A DNA stretch of 64,000 nt from Sistotremastrum niveocremeum HHB9708 (taxonomy: Eukaryota; Basidiomycota; Agaricomycetes; Sistotremastrales; Sistotremastraceae). The stretch is from the NCBI GenBank assembly GCA_001630475.1, contig KV419417.1, forward strand, positions 260,174-324,173, given 5' to 3'. Shown piece after piece: positions 12,162 through 25,455 of the stretch. Position 1 is the first letter of the stretch. Every line of letters begins with the position of its first letter. Below the pieces are notes generated by a model. It ran no database searches, was not told where the DNA came from, and saw only the letters and a list, made by a program, of their open reading frames with translations. The translations under genes and the position numbers were made by a program.

Positions 12162-13024
12162 ATGTCGCAGCAGATCAACTATGATGGTGTAGACCACCAA
12201 ATGGTCCCGATGCAAGAGCCTCAGCGACCACCGAGCCAACCAACAGCGCATCCAGCGCCTGTCTCACCTTCGAGCGGGGGAAGCCCAAATGTTACATTCT
12301 ATGACATGGCACAACGGCTGGCCGAACAAGCAGACGCAGAAGGAAAGCTTGATGATCCCAATAAGAAGAAGAGAAAGAGGCAGACTTTGAGCTGTGTTGG
12401 TGAGTACTCCCGCCTTCACGCCCACCACTGAGACATCGAAGTTAATCGTCATATCATTTTCTTAGAATGCAAACGTCGAAAGGTCAAATGTGACCAACAA
12501 AATCCATGCGGTGCTTGCTCCAGGGTACTACCTCCTTTCTTACCCTATCAACCTGCAACTTACGCCTCGCGCAGAGAAACGAACCAGACAAATGCAAATG
12601 GACCACCGTCGACAGAATGTGAACTTCGTATCCCTCTATAATTCATCACTCTTTTCTGACCGCCGTTGACTACAGGAAAGACGAATATGTCCCGCACAAG
12701 GAACACGAGGAACTCAGGCGTAGGCTTGAGGTACTCGAGTCCATTGTTGCTCGTCTCACTTCCCAACAACCCATGCTCGTCCCATATCCACAACCAGGTC
12801 ACCCAATGCCTCCTCCTCACCTGGCTCATATGGTCCCCGGTCCACAGAACGGAAAACCTCCTGTCCCAAATCCCTATATGAGCTGGCCACCCCCAGGAGG
12901 GCCAGCAGGAGTACCAGGACCGGGCCCCGGACCGGAGCACGTCATGGCCCAATATCCTGCTCACCCTACCAACGGGGCCAAAGTCGAAGACGATGCCAGG
13001 CGTAGAGCACCCGCGAACAAATAA
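12162..13024 (+). CDS. Small Zn(II)2Cys6 transcription factor
   Basis: Four exons (12162-12399, 12466-12524, 12575-12618, 12676-13024) give 229 residues. The binuclear zinc cluster reads CVECKRRKVKCD, then CGACSRRNEPDKC, with spacing C-x2-C-x6-C-x5-C-x2-C-x8-C, the canonical fungal Gal4-type motif. The basic tract NKKKRKR just before it suits a nuclear localisation or DNA-contact role. Directly behind it is a short coiled-coil region (HKEHEELRRRLEVLESIVARL) named here by its ends HKEHEEL and ESIVARL, typical of the dimerisation linker of this class. The C-terminus is rich in proline and glycine and there is no room for the usual fungal_trans middle-homology domain, so this is a minimal family member. 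Its targets cannot be told from the sequence. It lies about 2.3 kb from laccase 2 and a role in that gene's control is only a possibility. Confidence 0.88.
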
Positions 13025-13434
13025 CCAAGTTATCAGTACACATGCCGCATAATTTCCCCCTTTCCTCCTGTCCATAGCTTATCATCATTTTTAGCCTTTA
13101 GCCGAATTGGGTCCGCCGTTGACAGATTTCTTGTACCAAACAAGCTTCCAAGTATCATAGTAGCTCTTTGTGCGAAATGTCTCTCCTTTTGTACCATAGT
13201 CATTGCAGTCTCGCACGAATACGTATTTAGATTATACAGGTTCACGTTGATCCCTCAGCGTCGTGAGGAAGCCGATATCGGCAAGTAGTCTTATGACCAC
13301 GCTCCCAATCCACCTGTAATGGATCGTCAATGGTGTGCTTCGAATCTGATGAGCAAAGACAAGTTACATTCTTACAGTCCGGCGAGCAATAGGTCATGAT
13401 ATCACCTAGGTCCCCTTAAGCTCAAAACGGTGTC
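13025..13434. other. Convergent 3' untranslated region
   Basis: About 410 bases lie between the stop codons of the Zn2Cys6 gene and the convergent unknown gene. It is T-rich just after the first stop and shows no open frame worth reporting, so it should hold both 3' UTRs and poly(A) sites. Confidence 0.4.
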
Positions 13435-14400
13435 TCAAGAGGAAGAAGGCGGCTCACATTGATCGCATGCTTGTAGAAGATTCTCTTTGTCGTATACCGT
13501 TCCACAGCCCCCGCAAGCCACTCGAGTATCGCGGCCCTTGAGCAACTCCTGTCGAAGGGTTGGTAGTATACCCGGCGAAGGCCCGCTGGTTCCTCTGATG
13601 ACCAATCCCAAGAATTGGGTAAGCTCGACGATGGCCATTCTTTCATTGTCGTCAAGAGAATCCGCCCCTTTGGCTCCCAGTTTGGATATGGTAGTCTGGA
13701 AGACTTCCAATAGGTTCGCGTTTCGAGACTGAACTTTCTCAGATCCTTTCTTGGTCTCCGATTGAACCCGTTCCCATGCAAGACGCACATTGTCGAGGTC
13801 GTATACAGCCGCGACGAACGTCAGGAATCTGACTGCGACCCGCCATTGTGGAAGCCACGATACGTTGGCTTCCGACGAGTCTGAGACATTGTGATGATGT
13901 AGCGGAGTGCCTTTCTCGACGCCGAGGGGGTTGGCGAATCTGATGTAGGTCGAGAACATCAATCGCAATATCCCCTCCAAGAAGAGGATATCTTTGGATA
14001 ACTGTCGAGCGATAGCAGGTACAGTGTCTGCCATCAAATTGATGATGTGTAAGGCATAGAACCGATTATCGGCAGCCTGGCGCTCTTCAAGGTAGGGAAA
14101 GGCTTCCATCCACGCCTGATCGCCTGTCGGATAGTATGGCGGTTGGGAAGCCACCTCTGCGGTCAGATTTTGGAGAAATTCTGACGCAAGAGAGCGAAGG
14201 AGATAGTCGAGTGCGACCTTGTTGGATGTGTAGATCAAAGGTCTTACAACATCCGCAGTGACCCTTTGGAGAGACATGAAATCTCTATCCTGTTCATCTT
14301 CCTCTTCCTCAATTTGAAACGCTTGATGAAGAGGTCTGAACCGCGACAGCGTATCAGTGATGTTCAGAGGAGCAGTCGTAGGTGTTGCTTCGGTGCTCAT
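13435..14400 (-). CDS. Uncharacterised protein with C-terminal Cys4 motif
   Basis: A single uninterrupted frame of 321 residues, which is unusual in this intron-rich region. The N-terminus is acidic (EEEEDEQDRD around residue 31). The middle looks alpha-helical with many Leu/Ala/Phe residues (LIYTSNKVALDYLLRSLASE, LLEVFQTTISKLG). The last 30 residues hold two Cys pairs, CGGCG and CDQC, spaced 13 residues apart (C-x2-C-x13-C-x2-C), which suggests a small zinc ribbon, followed by a short serine tail. No catalytic motif, signal peptide or membrane span is visible and I do not recognise the family. The ATG chosen opens the frame and is followed by MSTEATPTTAP, a normal start for a cytosolic protein. 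Confidence 0.7.
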   Translation of the reverse strand: MSTEATPTTAPLNITDTLSRFRPLHQAFQIEEEEDEQDRDFMSLQRVTADVVRPLIYTSNKVALDYLLRSLASEFLQNLTAEVASQPPYYPTGDQAWMEAFPYLEERQAADNRFYALHIINLMADTVPAIARQLSKDILFLEGILRLMFSTYIRFANPLGVEKGTPLHHHNVSDSSEANVSWLPQWRVAVRFLTFVAAVYDLDNVRLAWERVQSETKKGSEKVQSRNANLLEVFQTTISKLGAKGADSLDDNERMAIVELTQFLGLVIRGTSGPSPGILPTLRQELLKGRDTRVACGGCGTVYDKENLLQACDQCEPPSSS

Positions 14401-15705
14401 GGCGGCACAGAGAGAGCTGGTGAGAACAGAAGGTATGCTTGTGAGATCATCTTTGTCTTGCTCAGGTCACGAGAAGGCATTCAGAATGGATTGCATAGAA
14501 ATGTGGTGAACGCGGGAAGCCGCCAAAGGTGCCGCATCTCTTCCGGTTTCCGGTCTTCTGCCTCTTCCGCTCATCGACTTGGATATGCTTACGATTATCT
14601 GGCTGGCTGGTCGACCTGGGTCTTTTAATTCTCGGTACTGTCAAATGCCTCCAGGGTCAATTCTCAACAGGATCTTGCGTCTTGTTGCAAGGACTCTTCG
14701 CAACGCATCCGAGAATACATACAGTCCAGGTGGCTCGGGCTCCTGGACCTATGTCTATATCAACTCGCACGCCATTCGGTCTAGAAAGGAGATCCTGGAT
14801 CAATCCTAAAGTCATTCATCGACATTGGAATCTGTGTATGGCAGCACGCCCTGGCGAAAAAAAGCTTGTCCAAACTGTTCTTACAGTTCAGTATATAGCT
14901 TTCATCTCGGTTGAAGAGCAGATCATTCTCTTTCATTCCAACCGCAGTCTTCCTTGGCCTAATGTTGTTTTGGAAAAGTTTCTTTGATTCAGATTATCGG
15001 ACGTATTTGAGGAATACACACTCGTTCGTTGATCTGTTCAAGCGTCTTCGCGTACATGCGGTTCTTTGCTTGCTCAACTACCGGAATTGGGCTGCTGTCT
15101 CGCTATTGCTCAAGCAATTGTTCTACATCCCGGACATAGAAGCAAAGTCGCCCTGGAGTCGCAGCACTCTTTATTGGTGGATCTGTCAATAATTATCTAG
15201 ACTTAATGCGTCCATGATTACAATCTCCTGTTCCAAAGACAAGTCTAGGATAGAACTCACTGAACTGCAAGGATGTCCAACCATAAGGCGTGGCTTGTCT
15301 GGCTTCAGCTCGTATCGCAGGTCGACCGACCGACACGACTGTGTCACTGGACTCGAAGCTGCGAGCAACAAAAACGTCAAGCTAACAGCATACGTGTCGT
15401 TATGGACTCCTGGGCCTTGCAGATTATTATACTGGAACCAAAGCGAGGAGCTTTTACTAAGTCTAGCGTGTCGCTGGATGCAGTGTACAATCAACACGAG
15501 AATATTCCAGCCGTTCCTGGATTGTTATGCAATGCATCGGCATAATGTTCGCTGCCAGCAATAAATAGAGCACAAAATATATTTGCCAGGCACAACATAG
15601 CCCAGCACAAGCCAAGCCGGCGCTGTCGTTAGCGAAAATAGTGCCCCTGAGCACAGCCGCCAAGCTCCAAAGTCCTGACTCGCCTGGAACATGCTGCGCT
15701 CACGC
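14401..15705. other. Intergenic, no gene recognised
   Basis: About 1.3 kb between the divergent unknown gene and the DUF4139 gene. Frames of up to 152 codons occur (14529-14987) but they overlap each other in several frames and have no motif. The stretch is best read as two promoters with spacer. Confidence 0.35.
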
Positions 15706-15711
15706 TATATA
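15706..15711 (+). promoter_or_regulatory. TATA box of the DUF4139 gene
   Basis: TATATA lies about 75-80 bases before the start codon at 15786. Confidence 0.4.
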
Positions 15712-15785
15712 TTCCAGTGGTTCAGCAACCGGCTGCATTCTGAACCCCTCACATTCCACTCATACACCTAATTAATCGATCCAGA

Positions 15786-17771
15786 ATGTCGCAAGTCGTG
15801 ACCTATGACGCGTCAGAGCACCCAGTCAATTCGGTGACCGTCTACCAGGTCAATCGTGCGGAGGTTAGCAATATATTCAGACCTCTCTATCAAGAAGTTG
15901 ACAAATACACGTTACAGATAAATCGCAGGATCAAAGTCAACCTTGCAAGTGGACAGAATGAGGTCGAGATTATCCATCTTCCATCCGTGCTGGACGAAGA
16001 CTCAATTCGAGTCGACGGCATTGGAAAAGCAGTGATATTCGATGTCATATACAGTGTGTTGCATATTAAGGACTTACTCTGAGCGTGCCACTAAACTGTT
16101 GATGTTCAGAACCTCCGATGCCAACAAAGAAGAGCACCGATTCTGAGACACTCAAGGCACTTCTCAAGAAGAAGGCTCTCTTGGACTCACGGCAACATAT
16201 ATTGGAACGTGAAGATAGCATCCTCACATCGTACTCGAACAACATTGATTCTCAGCATGTTGACTCCCAGAAGCTTGCTGAGTTCTTCACCTTGTACCAG
16301 GAACGAAAGGCCGCTTTGGATCTGCAATTGCTCGAACTACAGGAGACGCTCAAAGACACTGAGAAAGAGATTGAGGAAGAAAGGAAGCTTGTCAAATCCG
16401 ATAAAAAGAGTCAGAAACGAGGCGTCAAGATCGTAGTCGTCGTCCTTGCAGAGGAAGATGGACCGGCCGAATTGTCCCTTTCCTACGTGGTTTCCTCCGC
16501 CCAATGGAAACCCCAATACGACCTACGCGCGTCCATCTCCAACTCTCAGAAGTCCAAATCATCCATCTCTTTGCAATATCGCGCTTCAATATGGCAGTCT
16601 ACCGGCGAGGACTGGGATAATGTCGATCTGCATCTCAGTACCGCTTCACCTCAAATGGGCAGCACAGTGCCCGGTGTAAAGATCGCATATATCCGCGAAG
16701 ACACCCCTGTGTACTATCGCACCAGTAACCGCAAGAGCAGGAAGGTGATCCTCGATCGCAGTGCATCATTTGCCATGCTGTCCGCACCTATTCCAATGAG
16801 CTACAGTGCTCCCGGTGGTGGAAGCAATGAGGAAGCGATCCATGCCGAAATCGAACCTCCCCCTTTCATGACGAATACTCAGGCAGTCGCGAATGAAAGC
16901 GCCATCAGTGCCAGCTTTAACATTGAGGGCCTCTCCAGCATCCCGAGCGATACGGATGAAGACTCGCAAACGCACAAGGTGACCATTGCGGTCATCGAAC
17001 TTGACGATGTTTCCCTGGAATGGATCGCAGTGCCTAAGGAGCTCCCGAGCGCATTCCTCCAGGTTCGTGCCACAATGATAATACTTTCAGTCTTCTAATG
17101 CCACATTCAGTGCCGTGTCAAGAATACCTCTCCATATCTTTTGCTGCCTGGTCCAGCAAATATATTCATGGACAATAACTTTGTCTCTAAATCCGAGATA
17201 TCTGTGCGTCTCTCTTTTTAGGATTTTGCGCTATGTTACTGATTTGTCATTACAGCAAGTCAGCTCTCAGGAGAGCTTCTCGTGCTCCCTTGGCGTCGAT
17301 CCGGAAGTCCGCGTTGTATACCACCCTCAACGTAAATGGGTCAAGACTGTCGGAGGACTCCTTACATCCAAGGTCACGACAACATCCTTCACTCAAACCA
17401 TCAGTCTTAAAAACAATCGCCGCGCTACCCTCAAGAAACTTATCGTCAAAGATAATGTCCCTGTCTCAAGTGATTCACGCATCAAAGTCGTTGTATCGGA
17501 ACCAAAAGGTCTTGAAGACGCAGCTACTGTTTCTAAGTCAACCAGCGTCCCGAGAGGCGCCCCGAAGGACATTACTCTTGGACCCAATCTGAAAGTTCGA
17601 TGGGCTCCGACTGCAGGGAGCGATAGCACATCTCCCGATGATGGAAGCGATGATAATGTGGAAGGCACCATTGAGTGGACATGCGTCGTGGAACCTGGAT
17701 CCAGCCAAGACCTTCAATTGAGCTGGGATGTAGTTGCGCCTGCTGGAGTCAGGTGGACCAAAACTGGATGA
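15786..17771 (+). CDS. DUF4140/DUF4139 (mucoidy-inhibitor-A-like) protein
   Basis: Five exons (15786-15863, 15918-16053, 16110-17062, 17111-17203, 17256-17771) give 591 residues. The N-terminal part (VTVYQVNRAE, then VNLASGQNEVEI and LDEDSIRVDG) matches the DUF4140 domain. It is followed by a charged coiled coil (about residues 85-170, with LKDTEKEIEEERKL) and then the DUF4139 beta-rich domain (LSLSYVVSSAQWKPQYDLR, EDWDNVDLHLSTASP, RVVYHPQRKWVKTVGG, and a C-terminal DLQLSWDVVAPAGV). This domain order defines the family called mucoidy inhibitor-like in fungi; its biochemical role is unknown. The first intron is 54 nt, in frame and without a stop, so it could be read through, but removal gives the conserved RAE-INRRIKVNL junction. 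No signal peptide or membrane span is seen, so it is probably cytosolic. Confidence 0.9.
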
Positions 17772-17965
17772 CTGGCGGATCGGATTTATCGGATATAAGA
17801 TACCCGAAGAAATGTTTGTTTGTTTTCTTCATAGCACAAATTCCCAATGTCTGTGTGTACATTCGAATAATATGTGGAGGGACAATATTCCCAGATGGGC
17901 GTGTTCACGAAGAGGGACAACATCTCCCCAGCCGCTACTACGATTTCAAAGAAAGTACTTGTAAA

Positions 17966-19430
<1,465 letters not shown>

Positions 19431-19508
19431 GAGAGTCGATGAGGACGAGAGAAAAGAGAGAGATCAACGAGAAACCTCGATGTGAGGTTTCCAGATTACT
19501 GTTTCATG

Positions 19509-19516
19509 CTTTTATA
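19509..19516 (-). promoter_or_regulatory. TATA box of the Mn-peroxidase
   Basis: TATAAAAG on the minus strand lies 79 bases before the peroxidase start codon, a strong match to consensus. Confidence 0.6.
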
Positions 19517-22500
19517 GCAGTTTGCGAATGGGTGGACAAGCCCTGTGTAAATGACAGCCGTTGCGAGTGGGAAAGAGGGTCGAGGAATGAACCTCATTCA
19601 CGATGTCGCCCAGGGATGAAAAGGGTACATACACATAGCATCGACGGCATAGCCCTTTTTTCAGCGACGAGCTCCGGGATCCAGCCAATAGTAGTCTTTC
19701 CTTTCGTCGAAACCCAAAGCCATGGGCAGAACCATCGTATCAGATTAACAATACAGCGTGATGCAATATTCGATGCTCAGCCACAAAGAAACGTTTATGC
19801 TCGTTGATTGGTCCATAGAGACTGATTCGGCTTGAAAGCAATAAAACGAGATGCTCAGCACATGTTCCAATATTGCAGACATGGGAAAGTAGGATCCGGT
19901 ATGAGCAACATAGGGCTATCAGCGTGGTGGCACAATATTCGGCAAGACCAAGAGTGGCGATCAAAGTTCCAAGAACTCAAGGGGGGTCGAGTCTGCTATT
20001 ATTAGACACGCTATAGGTCAGTTTGGCGGGAAAAATTAGATCATCGCACGCGCAAGCTCGAACAGTGAACGCACACCGAACCAGCGGGTCGGGGTCCGCT
20101 GGATGATGGTGCTCTGTAAGTTCTATGTATAGAACAAAGATCTCTAGCCAGACGATAGTTGCTGAGTTTGGAATAGAAGTAAAAGCCTAGAAACCGTGTG
20201 TTATCTCTCATTTGAGGGCGTAACGAGTAGACTGGTAGTGGACAACGCTCACAAGAGAATTCTTACATAATCGGTTTGAAGCCGTACTGGTAGTTTTCGG
20301 CACTTTCCGAAACTATAAAGATCGGTCGCTGGCCAACATTGACTGAGGGGTTGTCGTTGTCAAATTCTTCGACTGCTTTGTCGGAAGAGTTACCAGATCT
20401 TATAACAATGATTAAAGTATAGCACGGTCGCATGCCAAGCGTACGGATTTATCGGCCACCGCGGCATTACAGGTGTTCTAGCGTCTTACACGCTATCTCC
20501 GTGAACTACTTACACTAACCGCGGAGTTAGAACATCGCCTTCCACGACGATATCTACTGCTAACTCTCGTTGGACGATGGCGGAATACATTCGCTCTCGA
20601 AATGGATTGTCAATGTCACGCTGTCACTTACATACTCTCTCTCCCTGACTTGGGCGGCTGGTTGGGCCTCAGGCTGGAGAAATTCTGATCTAACGAACAA
20701 CAATCACGGTCAGCGCTATTTATTGAGCTTATTGGAAGTGGCAGGCCTAACAACCATTACAGCCTCAAGTTTATCGCCCCTGAATATATTTTAGCTTCTC
20801 GCTCATCAATCTTTATGTCAATCTTTGACCCAGTACTGTCGTGGAGCGTTTTCAGGAAATTATCTCATGCTCACCAACTAGGTCCGGAACACTCTCGTAC
20901 GCTCTGTATTAATAGTTACCTCTCGTTGCGATCATCATCACGGAAGCATGTGCCACTCGAGAGCTGTTTCCTGCTTCAGATCGGGATCAGTATTCTCCTG
21001 GGCTGTGTTTTGGTGTTCCCCCGGCTCGCTTTCCACTCCGCCCCACATCGGTCTCTCAGAACTGCTCCCCAGTATGGTCAGCTAACACGATGGCAAGGAA
21101 GTAAGGCCTTTCGAAGCCGAAGGGCATTCAATTGATGGCCTTCGGCTTTCGGAAGGAGAACCTTGTTCTGCGATGGGCCCTAGCATGCCACGTCTACTCA
21201 TTGTATTTCGGTCCCAGTCATTTGGCGGCCCGTATGCAAGTCACAGTGAAGACAGACAAACAAAGCATCTGGATTCGCTTTTGAAGCGAACATTTTCTCG
21301 GTAACTCATCCTATGTACAATGAAAGAATTGCTATCCGCGTCGGAATATATGCAGCAATAAGGATTTTTTAACTTCATACAAAGAGCAGTATTTTCAAGG
21401 AGAGACCATCAGGATGGCTCGCATCCTCATGCCAGCACGTAGATCAATCTGTCGTCCCCAGTACGGCAGACCAGGGATGCTCAGCAACCCCTAAGGAAGA
21501 GGAGTGAGAATGAGCGCAGTAGAAGCGCTAAAGTACTCTTTAATTGCCTGCAGGTGATGGCACGATACCAGATCACTCACCAAAGATCCTCGTCCCAATG
21601 TCAAGGAACATGATTCATTCTTCCCCGCTATGAAACTGTTAGTTGCAACACAGAATGATCAACATTGTGCCTTACCTCGTGTTAGCATGGAGACTGCTGC
21701 TCGAGACGTGGGTTGAAGGAGAGAGGATTGTTAGAGATGGTGAGGAAGGGATGGCGGGGGTTGCGGGGGTTGCGGGGTTGGCGGTGTCGGTGTAGGCTGG
21801 GCATGAGGCCCTACCCCGGCGTTGGCTCCTCGGAGGAAGCGAGGGACACTGAAACCTCACGAGAGATGATGTGAGAGGAGTGCGAGGAGCCATGAAGGAA
21901 GCTGTGAAATGATGTATTTAAGGAGAGGGGCGTCGTCTCACTCGTCTGGCACGGCCAGGGAGACAAGAGAGAGAATAAGTATTGCGAGAGGTGATGTAGA
22001 AGGAAAAAGGGAGGCTGGGGAACGTGAGCTCCCCGGCAACCATTTTAAAGAAAGTGACATGAGGCTGCAGGACGTTTTTTGGTCTACTCTCCGTCGATTT
22101 GGTTCCGTACGCTGGGAGACGGGCGCTGGCATAGTTCCAGACCTCCAGTAGTCCCGGATGAGCTCACTACGATTCTTGATGTGTTAGTGTCCATTTACAG
22201 CGGAACAAGCGGCACAGAGTTCTTTAGGGGTTGCTTTCATTACTAACTCTGGCCTCGGATCAGGACACAACGTGTTGTGATTGAAATTCAAAATGAAGAA
22301 AGGCGTTCAACGACCTATCAGAGTGGTAATCAGCCTGTGTCAAACCATTTAACAGAATTTTAGGACTCCTGCCGTACTTATAGCTTCAACACTAGGAGGA
22401 TTGAGTAATTTCCCTACCGGTAAATGTCGCTTTACATGAGAGGCACATTACGAGAGCTTGACTATGCAACAATTAGTTGTGCTGAATTCTACTTCGGGAT

Positions 22501-23781
22501 GCAAATCGTTGTTTCTGGAACTGGAGTGTACATGCTTAATGTTCATTTCCACTAATATAGCCTTGACGTCTTAAAGCTGCATCGGCGGCCGTGATCTGGA
22601 CACATGATGCCATTGATCGAGCCTGAAACCGATCAGCGAAAAAATGAGAGAATTATCAGATAGTCTTACACGAATTGTATCCAGAGATATGACGCACTAT
22701 AGTCGTAGCCTCGATCGTTCACCACCGTACTTTCACAACCTTGAGAAAAGACACAACCACAGAGATAGTATATTTCAGCGAGTTCGCCTGAGTTTTCCAT
22801 GTTGGTGACATGTGGTGGAACTAGAGGTCATCGAAAGAACATAGGACTACAAAGGATTAGCCAGATTAATCCCGCTAAATCGTCATCCCACGTATTTATT
22901 GACATCGACTGGCGAATCCGGCGATTTGCCGAATCACATTCTTCTTGCGAGATGAATATCGACGGATACACGTCAAATCGAGGCCTTTCAAGGATGATTC
23001 CTAGATCTTCATCCAATGAATGGAACGCGAGATCATGGTGAAAATTTTGGCGTGCTCAGAAAATGGATTGCGGATGAACTGCAATGGTGCGCGCCACGCG
23101 CGTGCATTATTGCACGCACCGCAAGGCCGTGCCTATCAGGCTCTCGACTTGAATGTTGCTTCCAACGTTCCCACTGATGTCATGAGCAGGAAGGAACGCC
23201 GTCCAGGAAGCCCCCGTGGCGGATTCCTACCTCGTCGAGATGAATACCAATTCTTTGCAGGTTGGTCCAACGAGTGAACGACGCCAATGAACTTACATGA
23301 TGGAAAACATCTCATTCAAAGAGACCTGTCATTTACGAGATGCATTGTTTGAAGGTGAAGGTTTATAACTTTAGTCCGTTAATTGACGCTCGAGAGCCTT
23401 CCAAGAATCCGATAGCGCCAGGCACCGTTGACTTCAGTGCCTTGTACCCTAAAAATCTAGAGCGTCCGAATCTTTAGAGCTTCTCGCAGGATAGAAGATC
23501 GATGGGCTGGCGCCGAGTACATCCTTCAGTGAGTGAACGGGCTCGAGAGGAAGGACAAAAAATGAAATCTTGTGATGAAGGTCGGTACGGTAATAATTTC
23601 GCACGACATGTGTATGCGCGCCTCGATGCCGACTTTTCATTTTACATCAAGACGCGACGAGTACTATGTCAGACATGTAAGTTAATGACAGGATATGAGC
23701 GGGTATTATATCAGGCTAGTAGTGTGAACAGACCTATCAAATTATGAGCTAAGGTGCCAGCCCGACACCGAGGTATGAAAA
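19517..23781. other. Gene-poor stretch
   Basis: About 4.3 kb in which no gene could be supported. Frames stay below 125 codons, change frame constantly and lack paired splice sites. A proline/serine-rich minus-strand frame at 21672-21893 comes from a short G-rich patch (repeats of GGGGTTGCGG type) and is probably not coding. One imperfect hairpin at 21105-21156 is listed separately. Confidence 0.4.
21105..21156. repeat. Imperfect hairpin, ~21-bp stem
   Basis: The left arm CCTTTCGAAGCCGAAGGGCAT and its partner ATGGCCTTCGGCTTTCGG can fold with about three mismatches or bulges around an 8-base loop. It lies in a gene-poor region away from any stop codon, so a transcription-terminator role is not supported. 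Confidence 0.45.
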
Positions 23782-24699
23782 TCAGAAAATGTTTTTGTAC
23801 GCCTTCCATAGGCTTGATTTGCCCTTCAAGAAGTTTGCCGTTTCCGAAACGGGCTCATCCACGAAATTGAGCCTGACGCTCCCGTGTTTCGAAGAAGCAA
23901 AGATCTCATCGCCTTCCCACGAAGTTCCAGCCTCGCCGTACCGACTGCCCTGAAGGTTTCCCAGAAAGTAGCGACCGTCTCCCTTCGTCTCTGACAGAGC
24001 GACAATGCTTGAGGAAATCTGATCGGAGAGTTTTACAGAACCATGTTCGGTATGGGTGTTGATTGGACCACAAAATGATCGAGGAATGTATAGAGTGACA
24101 CTTCCGTGTGTAGAGATGCACTCGAGATAGACGGAATAAGGTCCCTTATTTTTCTGAGAAAGGACGATGAGGATGATCAATGGTCAACTGCAAGATTTAT
24201 TCCACATACCAGGGTATATTGCACCGAACCATGCTTAGATTTTGCTCGCATCATGAGGCGCGGTGTCACGGTGGCAACTACTGGTCTGATTGCGACTTCA
24301 GCCTTGATGCTGCCCTGCTTGCTCTCGAGGAGAACGTTTGGATGTTCTTTCGTCGGCACCCGGTCTGCCTGCAGCGATCCACCGACGAAAGGGATGTTGA
24401 GGGTAGGATCTATGATCCATGAGCCTTTGACTCCTTGATGGTCCCGAACGATCTCCAACCAATTGGTTGCTGGACCGTCTGCCACGAATTCGGAAGGAAG
24501 GGTAGGTGCCGTAGAAGGACCAGCTTGGGAGCTGGCATCGCTAGGTGTGTAGTCTGGTGGTAGGTCTGCGTGCTCCTCGACCTCCAAGGCTCGTTTCTGC
24601 AGACACACAATTAGCTGGCTGGATCTTGAGACACCATCTGACACTCACGGTATCAAAATCGGAGAGGTCGGAACCTTTCTTAATGTCTTGGATCATCAT
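23782..24699 (-). CDS. DUF7330-family protein, copy E
   Basis: Three exons (24649-24699, 24210-24596, 23782-24153), each a multiple of three, give 269 residues. The family is known only as a fungal domain of unknown function. The N-terminus is acidic and Pro/Ser-rich (DLPPDYTPSDASS), like the other copies. The domain starts at NWLEIVRDHQGVKGSWIIDP, equivalent to the NxLxIER...GxWRxDT signature of the other copies. Short beta-like repeats with Gly-Ser follow: SKQGSIKAEV, SKHGSVQYTL, STHGSVTLYIP, TEHGSVKLS and SKHGSVRLNF. Then come PRSFCGPI, GDGRYFLGN, SWEGDEI and a basic aromatic tail. This is the most diverged of the five copies here; GDY is GNL and the usual WRIDT is WIIDP. No signal peptide or membrane span is seen. 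Function is unknown. Confidence 0.82.
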
Positions 24700-25053
24700 A
24701 GTGACTCGAGGAAGACTGAGACGTGGAAGTGAGAGGCGGAGTCTTCGTGAGCGGGGTCGACTTATAAGAACGTGTGTCTGATGCCGATCGTGGTGACGGG
24801 AACTGGGCCGCAGCAGGCCGTTCTAGCCGGTGTCGAAAGTACAAAGCATAGCATTTGCTTTGAGCCCCACATCGTGCTTGTTCAACTTGAAGTTCTTACC
24901 TACATCCACTGAATGCAATCAGGTCGGACTATGGACCGAAGAGATGCTAAATGTGTACCATCCGTTGTCCCAGTAACGTCTGCGGCACTTGAAGAAAACA
25001 CGTCAGCCTCTACTGATTCCATGTCGTGTTCCATAACGGCGGCATCGGCGACG
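24700..25053. other. Promoter of DUF7330 copy E and flank of the gap
   Basis: No open frame with recognisable content. The stretch holds the upstream region of the DUF7330 gene and then runs into the assembly gap. Confidence 0.35.
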
Positions 25054-25358
25054 NNNNNNNNNNNNNNNNNNNNNNNNNNNNNNNNNNNNNNNNNNNNNNN
25101 NNNNNNNNNNNNNNNNNNNNNNNNNNNNNNNNNNNNNNNNNNNNNNNNNNNNNNNNNNNNNNNNNNNNNNNNNNNNNNNNNNNNNNNNNNNNNNNNNNNN
25201 NNNNNNNNNNNNNNNNNNNNNNNNNNNNNNNNNNNNNNNNNNNNNNNNNNNNNNNNNNNNNNNNNNNNNNNNNNNNNNNNNNNNNNNNNNNNNNNNNNNN
25301 NNNNNNNNNNNNNNNNNNNNNNNNNNNNNNNNNNNNNNNNNNNNNNNNNNNNNNNNNN
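25054..25358. other. Assembly gap (run of N)
   Basis: 305 unresolved bases. The sequence directly after it is a tandem repeat, so the gap is probably a collapsed or unassembled part of the same minisatellite. Confidence 0.95.
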
Positions 25359-25455
25359 ATGCTTGGAAACGTCGTCCTGAAAAAGCTTGGAAACGAAGTC
25401 CACCCTTCTTATGCTTGGAAACGTCGTCCTGAAAAAGCTTGGAATCGAAATCCGC
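25359..25455. repeat. Minisatellite, 52-bp period with ~26-bp half units
   Basis: About 1.9 copies of a 52-bp unit are visible after the N run, each starting ATGCTTGGAAACGTCGTCCT. Within a unit the motif GCTTGGAAACG recurs after 24-28 bases, so the unit is itself a diverged dimer. The second copy differs by a few substitutions (GGAATCGAAATCC for GGAAACGAAGTCC). Confidence 0.8.

Noticed and set aside
14529-14987. 152-codon plus-strand frame before the DUF4139 gene
   Set aside because: It overlaps other frames in the same stretch, has no motif or fitting splice sites, and lies in the upstream region of the divergent gene.
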